Shown: positions 7,224-10,857 of the stretch, piece after piece | Layout of the letters: every line of letters begins with the position of its first letter | How positions within the stretch are numbered: the first letter of the stretch is position 1 | Position numbers and translations under genes: made by a program | The notes under the pieces: model-generated | Seen by the model: only the letters and a program-made list of their open reading frames with translations | Database searches by the model: none | What the model was told of the DNA's origin: nothing | Source of the DNA: an uncultured bacterium | GTDB taxonomy: Bacteria; Planctomycetota; Phycisphaerae; Phycisphaerales; SM1A02 | NCBI GenBank assembly: GCA_903914045.1 | Contig: CAIWNO010000079.1 | Location: 1 to 10,857, forward strand | Length of the DNA stretch: 10,857 nucleotides | Direction: 5' to 3'

Positions 7224-8261
7224 ATGGCCTGGATTGAAAAACTACTTGCGCTCACCCGAAATACGTTGCTTGAATGCATCCGACAGCCCGTCACCATTGT
7301 CACGGCGATTATCGGGTTTCTGTTCATTTTTCTCTCGATTCCATTTAGTTCATTCACCATGGAAGACGACCAGCGCATGTTCATTGATATTGGACTATCA
7401 ACTCTGTTCATGTGCGGAGTGATCATGTCGGCATTTTTGGCAACCGGCGTGGTGAGCAGAGAAATTGAAAATCGAACGGTCTTGACCGTGGTGAGCAAGC
7501 CAGTGCCACGCCCACTTTTTGTGGTCGGAAAGTTTTTAGGCGTTGCCGTGGTCCTGATCATGGTCACACTTTGGCTGGGTTTAATTTTCATGTTGACCGA
7601 GTTGCATGGAACCATGCCCACGGTTGCAACCCCCTACAACCAACCAGTTCTAACATTTGGATTGGCCGCGGTCGTCATCATGTTCGGCGCGGGCATTTGG
7701 TGCAACTTTCTCTATGACTGGAATTTTGGCGCGACGGTACTGACGCTTGGCGTACCACTTCTGTTGGCCGCGTATTGCGTCTGTTTAATTTTTAAGCCAA
7801 ATTGGGCGACGGCGGATCTCGCCACCACATTTAAGCCAAATCTCTGGAAAGCGCTGGGCATGTTAATGGTGGCTGAACTTGTGTTGGGCGCCATTGCTGT
7901 GGCGGTAAGCACCAGACTTGGACAAGTGCTGACGCTTGCCACCGTGATCGGAACTTTTTTAGTTGGGCTTTTGAGCGATTGGCTTTTTGCGCGCAAATTG
8001 CAGCAACTTTCCGATGTCATGTCAAAGTTGCCCGCCTCGGAACAATCGTGGCACGACGCCATGCATCTGGAGTGGGGCCTGTACAAGGTCCTGCAATCGG
8101 TGGTGCCAAATTTCCAAATATTCTGGCTTACCGACGCGCTGACACAAAAGAAAAATATTGGTTTTGAATACATGGCCACAGCCATTCCCTACGGATTTGT
8201 GTTGATTGTCATGGCCTTGGCGCTGGGAACTTTTCTTTTTCAGCGCCGCGAAGTGGGTTGA
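7224..8261 (+). CDS. NosY/GldF-like ABC-2 type permease without an adjacent ATPase
   Basis: Integral membrane subunit (345 aa) of an ABC-2 type exporter. Helices lie near residues 24-44, 56-76, 104-124, 142-163, 168-189, 208-228, 235-253 and 316-338. The conserved cytoplasmic segment SREIENRTVLTVVSKP (78-93) is followed by GKFLG (102-106), characteristic of NosY-type permeases. PNFQIFWLTDAL (295-306) before the final helix is also typical of this family. I chose ATG at 7224, which has a purine-rich GAAAGA 6 to 7 bases upstream. An in-frame TTG at 7188 would add 12 polar residues and has no ribosome site. The gene stands alone on the plus strand, divergent from the SPFH-ABC operon and convergent with the small membrane protein gene. 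Its core (residues 8-115) resembles residues 215-325 of the operon permease at 1330-1, including the 'E.R......KP..R....GK.LG' pattern. It may therefore share the ATPase at 2520-1327. The substrate is unknown. Confidence 0.88.
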   Translation: MAWIEKLLALTRNTLLECIRQPVTIVTAIIGFLFIFLSIPFSSFTMEDDQRMFIDIGLSTLFMCGVIMSAFLATGVVSREIENRTVLTVVSKPVPRPLFVVGKFLGVAVVLIMVTLWLGLIFMLTELHGTMPTVATPYNQPVLTFGLAAVVIMFGAGIWCNFLYDWNFGATVLTLGVPLLLAAYCVCLIFKPNWATADLATTFKPNLWKALGMLMVAELVLGAIAVAVSTRLGQVLTLATVIGTFLVGLLSDWLFARKLQQLSDVMSKLPASEQSWHDAMHLEWGLYKVLQSVVPNFQIFWLTDALTQKKNIGFEYMATAIPYGFVLIVMALALGTFLFQRREVG

Positions 8262-8286
8262 ACAAGCGATATACGCGCCGCATGAA

Positions 8287-8298
8287 TGTGCGCGCACA
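8287..8298. repeat. 12-base perfect palindrome between convergent genes
   Basis: TGTGCGCGCACA in the 78-base gap between the convergent stops at 8261 and 8340. TGAATG at 8283-8288 and its complement CATTCA at 8321-8326 could close a larger stem around it. No run of T follows on either strand, so a classical intrinsic terminator is not supported. The site could be a bidirectional stop structure, a protein-binding palindrome or chance. Confidence 0.4.
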
Positions 8299-8339
8299 AG
8301 CCGGTTGCGTTTACGCTTTGCATTCAAAAACTACATTAT

Positions 8340-8912
8340 TTACCGTGGCCACAACGCAACTTCTTCTTTGCGCTTTGCGCCCAACAAAAAGATGCCAAAG
8401 ACAAGCGGCGGAAGAATGCCCATAAGTCCGGAGCACCCAGTTTGCGCGAACCAAATTCCCTTGATCATTTCGGGCGTGAATTGTGGAGCGGGTTGATTTT
8501 GTTTTTCAAGTTGCGCCAGCATGGTGCGTTTCATCCATGCCTGCATGTCATCACGATTGGTGATTTGGATTGTGAGTCCACCCACATTCAGCACAAGCGC
8601 AAGAACCACCCACAACTTCGCCATGGAATAGCCACGGCGCATTTTCTTGCGCAGATACCAGCCACTAAGCGCGCCAAGAGTTGTGACCGCTGTTCCACAA
8701 ATCAAGATCATCCGAAACGCCGCCACCATCCAGTCAGGGAGGCCTTGATACGTCTCGACCGCCAATGATTTGCTGGCAAAACCCCAGATGGCAAGAATGA
8801 CACCCAACACCCCCCAAATCAGCATGAGCCAACCAAGAATGGCTGGCCATTTTGTGGGCGCCGGCGGCAGGAACGGATCTTCAACTTCGGTGAATAATTG
8901 GGACATAGCCAT
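8340..8912 (-). CDS. Small four-helix membrane protein of unknown function
   Basis: A 190-residue protein that I cannot assign to a named family. A short polar N-terminus with a PFLPPAP stretch (13-19) precedes four hydrophobic segments near residues 22-45, 62-86, 99-117 and 151-178. Between the third and fourth helix lies a polar loop (118-150) rich in Q, K and M, and the tail is basic (KRKEE). The N-terminal acidic-proline region followed by four helices recalls small uncharacterised membrane proteins found in Planctomycetota, but I cannot confirm this. Two start codons sit close together (ATG at 8912 and ATG at 8906); neither has a Shine-Dalgarno site. The gene lies 57 bases downstream of the protease gene on the same strand, so it may be the last gene of that unit or have its own promoter. 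It converges with the plus-strand permease. It is probably real, given its length and coherent membrane pattern. Confidence 0.72.
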   Translation of the reverse strand: MAMSQLFTEVEDPFLPPAPTKWPAILGWLMLIWGVLGVILAIWGFASKSLAVETYQGLPDWMVAAFRMILICGTAVTTLGALSGWYLRKKMRRGYSMAKLWVVLALVLNVGGLTIQITNRDDMQAWMKRTMLAQLEKQNQPAPQFTPEMIKGIWFAQTGCSGLMGILPPLVFGIFLLGAKRKEEVALWPR

Positions 8913-8947
8913 AGCGTATCAATACATAGTTGACGGGTTTTTGACAA
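8913..8947 (-). promoter_or_regulatory. Possible promoter for the small membrane protein gene
   Basis: On the minus strand TTGTCA (8947-8942) is a five-of-six match to the -35 box. After 17 bases comes TATTGA (8924-8919), only a half match to the -10 box. Transcription would begin at or next to the ATG at 8912, giving a leaderless or nearly leaderless message. That would agree with the absence of a ribosome site, but the -10 match is weak. Confidence 0.25.
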
Positions 8948-8969
8948 TGGCACGACAAAACTCGGGCAA

Positions 8970-10169
8970 TTAATTTTTCTTGCGCATGTCGGAGAGTTTC
9001 TGTTGAAGCTCTTTTTTTAAACGCTCAAACGCAGTCTTGACAATTGGGGCCTTCACTTTTGCACTTTGAAAGCCCGCAAATAGGTCCTCATATTGCTGGG
9101 CTTCTGCTGGAATCAACGGTCCACCGCCTTCATATCCCATGGCGACGGGCTCACATTTTTCCCAAAGGCGCAGCATTTCATCGAGCAACTTAATTCGATT
9201 GGCAATCTGAACCGCCTCGCCTTGACTGGCACCCTTGATTTCCCATTCCGTCAACAATCTTGACTTGGCTTTCTTAGAGTCACTAATTGTTTTATCCCAC
9301 GTGTCGCCAACTTTTTTCCCAACGGAATTCACCACATACGAGTTGGGTTTCAACTGCATGATCTTGAAGAGTTCTTCTTCGGTGTCCGCGGTGCCTTGGG
9401 AGAAACCACAATCAAGCGCCACATCTTCCGTGAAAGTGAGATTGTCCTTGTCATCGCTCAACATGTGTTCGCCGCTGTCATTGTCAAAGAAAGTCACCTT
9501 GCCGGTCTTTTTGTCTTTGGTGTAACTGACAACAAGCGGTGAATACACCATGCAACGACCCACTTGGCGATTGCGACCGGCGCCCTCGGAGACATCTCCA
9601 ACACGCTCAATCCACGCTTCAAGTTCCTTGCCTTGGGCGCTTTTATCACCAGCAAACATAGTGATGGAGCCAAGCGAACCGGTTTTCATAAAATAAATTT
9701 CGCGACAATGCATGGCGGTGAAAGCCGCGCCGGAAATTGCCTCTTCAATCCACGCCACCACGCGGTGCTTGTCGCGCATTCTGCTTAATGATTCGGCAAT
9801 TTGATCGCCCTCGGTCACCAAGCCGCCGCCAGAATTAATGCGGATGACAATGATTTGTCCAGGACCAAACTTGTCGGCCTCCTTCTCAATTTTTTCCATT
9901 TCTTGGTGGCGCAAACCAACACCCACCATTCCTCCAAGAGGAAGAATGAAAACTTGTCGACGCGTGTCTTTTTCAGTCGCGCCCACTTTGGCGATATCCG
10001 TTTTTACCTCTTTGGAAGCCGCATCAGAAGTCTTTGGAGTTGATTTTGAAGTTGGCGCGACTGGCGACTTGGCAGGGTTGGTGTCACTTGGTGTCGTGGG
10101 CTTGGTTTGCGCAAAGGCGCCTGTTGCGAGCGCGGTGATTGTGATGCATGTAGTAAAAAAAGATCGCAT
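8970..10169 (-). CDS. Exported ClpP-fold (NfeD/SppA-like) serine protease
   Basis: Predicted secreted protein of 399 aa. Residues 1-20 are a signal peptide ending AFA before Q21. A P/T/S/K-rich linker (21-70) follows, then a ClpP/crotonase-fold domain. VFILPLGGMVG (73-83) is the first strand and NSGGG (112-116) is the substrate-binding loop matching the 'NSPGG' of ClpP, SppA and NfeD. EEAISGAAFTAMHC (142-155) places S146 where these families have the nucleophile. There is no histidine about 25 residues later, as ClpP would have. A Ser-Lys dyad of NfeD/SppA type is therefore more likely, with K176 or K181 as candidates. LTFTEDVALDCGFSQGTADT matches the 'T..eA...GiAd' region that closes the fold. 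The last 130 residues are mostly charged helix. ATG at 10169 is chosen because AAGGA lies 8 bases upstream; an in-frame TTG at 10175 is too close to that site. It probably acts in the periplasm. The fold is fairly sure; activity is unproven. Confidence 0.82.
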   Translation of the reverse strand: MRSFFTTCITITALATGAFAQTKPTTPSDTNPAKSPVAPTSKSTPKTSDAASKEVKTDIAKVGATEKDTRRQVFILPLGGMVGVGLRHQEMEKIEKEADKFGPGQIIVIRINSGGGLVTEGDQIAESLSRMRDKHRVVAWIEEAISGAAFTAMHCREIYFMKTGSLGSITMFAGDKSAQGKELEAWIERVGDVSEGAGRNRQVGRCMVYSPLVVSYTKDKKTGKVTFFDNDSGEHMLSDDKDNLTFTEDVALDCGFSQGTADTEEELFKIMQLKPNSYVVNSVGKKVGDTWDKTISDSKKAKSRLLTEWEIKGASQGEAVQIANRIKLLDEMLRLWEKCEPVAMGYEGGGPLIPAEAQQYEDLFAGFQSAKVKAPIVKTAFERLKKELQQKLSDMRKKN

Positions 10170-10177
10170 GTTCAAAT

Positions 10178-10182
10178 TCCTT
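10178..10182 (-). promoter_or_regulatory. Ribosome binding site that fixes the start of the exported protease
   Basis: AAGGA on the minus strand is 8 bases before ATG at 10169 and only 2 bases before the alternative TTG at 10175. It therefore favours the ATG, which also gives the cleaner signal peptide. It lies in the 25-base gap after the upstream paralogue. Confidence 0.75.
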
Positions 10183-10194
10183 GTGTGTTAAAAA

Positions 10195-10857
10195 TTATCT
10201 GCCGCCTAATCGGCCCGTGCCACCACCACCTGAACCAGATTTGCCTTGCTCCTTGAGTTTCAAAATCATGGTTTCAACCCCGTTTAAATCTAGCCCGCGG
10301 TCAATTTTCCAGCGATATTCAACGGCCGGAAATTTCTTCATGGAGTCACGGATTTTTTCAAGAGCCTGCTTGGCAGAATTTATTTTTTTGGGATCGGATT
10401 TGTTTTTTTCAAACTCGTTCAATGATTCAACAGACTTTGCGTAGGTCTTACGCCACTCGGTGATGTAATCGCCAACAATTTTTACGCCGTCTTGATTGTT
10501 TTTTCCAAGGGAATCATCCCATTCTCGATAACCAAGCAGAAACATCAGGTCCTCAATACTGTCCGCGATGCCGTCGCACAAACCAAAGTCCTCGGCGGTC
10601 TTGGCGTCGAAGTTTGCAACAAGGGTATCGCTGCTGTCAATGACAAATGTTCCGCTTGAGTCTTGGCGCCAAGCCAATTTCCGCCCATCCCAAGAGACAC
10701 TCAGAAATTTCTCCGGTCGCATCATGGCAAGACCAAGTTCTGGTGGATAGCCACCGCGTCGCAAGAAACCATTGGCAATACCGGTCCACGCCGCCAAAAA
10801 CTTTCTGACCACTTCAGGATCTGGATGCTGAACAAATTCCATCACCCGCGACATGCC
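10195..10857 (-). CDS. C-terminal part of a second ClpP/NfeD-like protein (5' end beyond window)
   Basis: The frame is open to the right edge (codon 10857-10855 is glycine), so the methionine at 10854 is probably internal and the N-terminus with any signal peptide and catalytic serine lies outside. The visible 221 codons align with the C-terminal half of the next gene. In both, an 'EAW' or 'AAW' helix is followed by a region of short strands. Then comes DAKTAEDFGLCDGIADS here, against FTEDVALDCGFSQGTADT in the neighbour, then VGDYI here against VGDTW there, then long charged helices. This is the segment after the catalytic core of ClpP-fold NfeD/SppA-type proteases. The C-terminus is unusual: GSGGGGTGRLGGR, a glycine-arginine tail. 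The stop is 25 bases before the start of the downstream paralogue, on the same strand, so the two are likely co-transcribed. On its own this fragment would be hypothetical; the paralogy argument makes the family call moderately likely. Confidence 0.65.
   Translation of the reverse strand, partial: GMSRVMEFVQHPDPEVVRKFLAAWTGIANGFLRRGGYPPELGLAMMRPEKFLSVSWDGRKLAWRQDSSGTFVIDSSDTLVANFDAKTAEDFGLCDGIADSIEDLMFLLGYREWDDSLGKNNQDGVKIVGDYITEWRKTYAKSVESLNEFEKNKSDPKKINSAKQALEKIRDSMKKFPAVEYRWKIDRGLDLNGVETMILKLKEQGKSGSGGGGTGRLGGR

Noticed and set aside
8262..8339. Intrinsic terminator in the convergent gap
   Set aside because: Inverted repeats exist but no T run follows a stem on either strand, so I list only the palindrome.
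8941..8946. Perfect TTGACA -35 box on the plus strand
   Set aside because: No matching -10 box at a suitable distance, and no plus-strand gene downstream; it would be antisense to the protease gene.
10195..10854. Complete 219-residue gene starting at 10854
   Set aside because: The frame is still open upstream to the window edge and the alignment to its neighbour begins in the middle of that protein, so the methionine is most likely internal.
1..10857. tRNA, rRNA, CRISPR array, insertion sequence or prophage
   Set aside because: No cloverleaf-like element, spaced direct repeats, transposase motifs or phage structural genes were seen; nearly all bases are in the nine genes described.

Overview
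The window (10.86 kb, roughly balanced base composition) is densely coding and carries nine protein genes, two of them cut by the window edges. I see no RNA gene, insertion sequence, CRISPR array or phage gene. The gene content is a trio of SPFH/HflK-HflC membrane proteins, ABC-2 type export components and exported ClpP-fold proteases. This suggests a Gram-negative-type, free-living bacterium. The style (HflKC-like proteins next to ABC-2 systems, few Shine-Dalgarno sites, signal-peptide ClpP-fold proteins) would fit Planctomycetota or a related PVC phylum, but that placement is a weak inference.

Layout from right to left. (1) A minus-strand block at 10857-8340 holds the 3' part of a ClpP/NfeD-like protein (10857-10195), a second, complete, signal-peptide-bearing ClpP/NfeD-like serine protease (10169-8970) and a small four-helix membrane protein (8912-8340). 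The two protease-like proteins look like tandem paralogues. (2) A lone plus-strand gene (7224-8261) encodes a NosY/GldF-like ABC-2 permease without its own ATPase. It converges on block 1 and diverges from block 3. (3) A minus-strand operon at 7077-1 holds five tightly packed genes. They are a 719-residue polytopic membrane protein fused to an SPFH domain (7077-4918), an HflC-like protein (4900-3953), an HflK-like protein (3953-2520), an ABC ATPase with a long C-terminal tail (2520-1327) and a second, larger ABC-2 permease (1330 to the left edge, incomplete). Three consecutive junctions overlap by 1 to 4 bases, so these genes are very probably translated in a coupled way.

How they may work together. 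E. coli HflK and HflC form a ring-like cage in the inner membrane around the FtsH protease. Stomatin-type SPFH proteins are often encoded with NfeD-type ClpP-fold membrane proteases. Here three SPFH subunits share an operon with an ABC-2 exporter, with secreted ClpP-fold proteases nearby. The simplest reading is a membrane microdomain or cage module linked to an ABC exporter, possibly with extracytoplasmic proteolysis. No ftsH is in view. The core of the plus-strand permease resembles the core of the operon's permease, so the single ATPase could serve both. The functional link is inferred from proximity and family knowledge; the operon structure and domain calls are read from the sequence.
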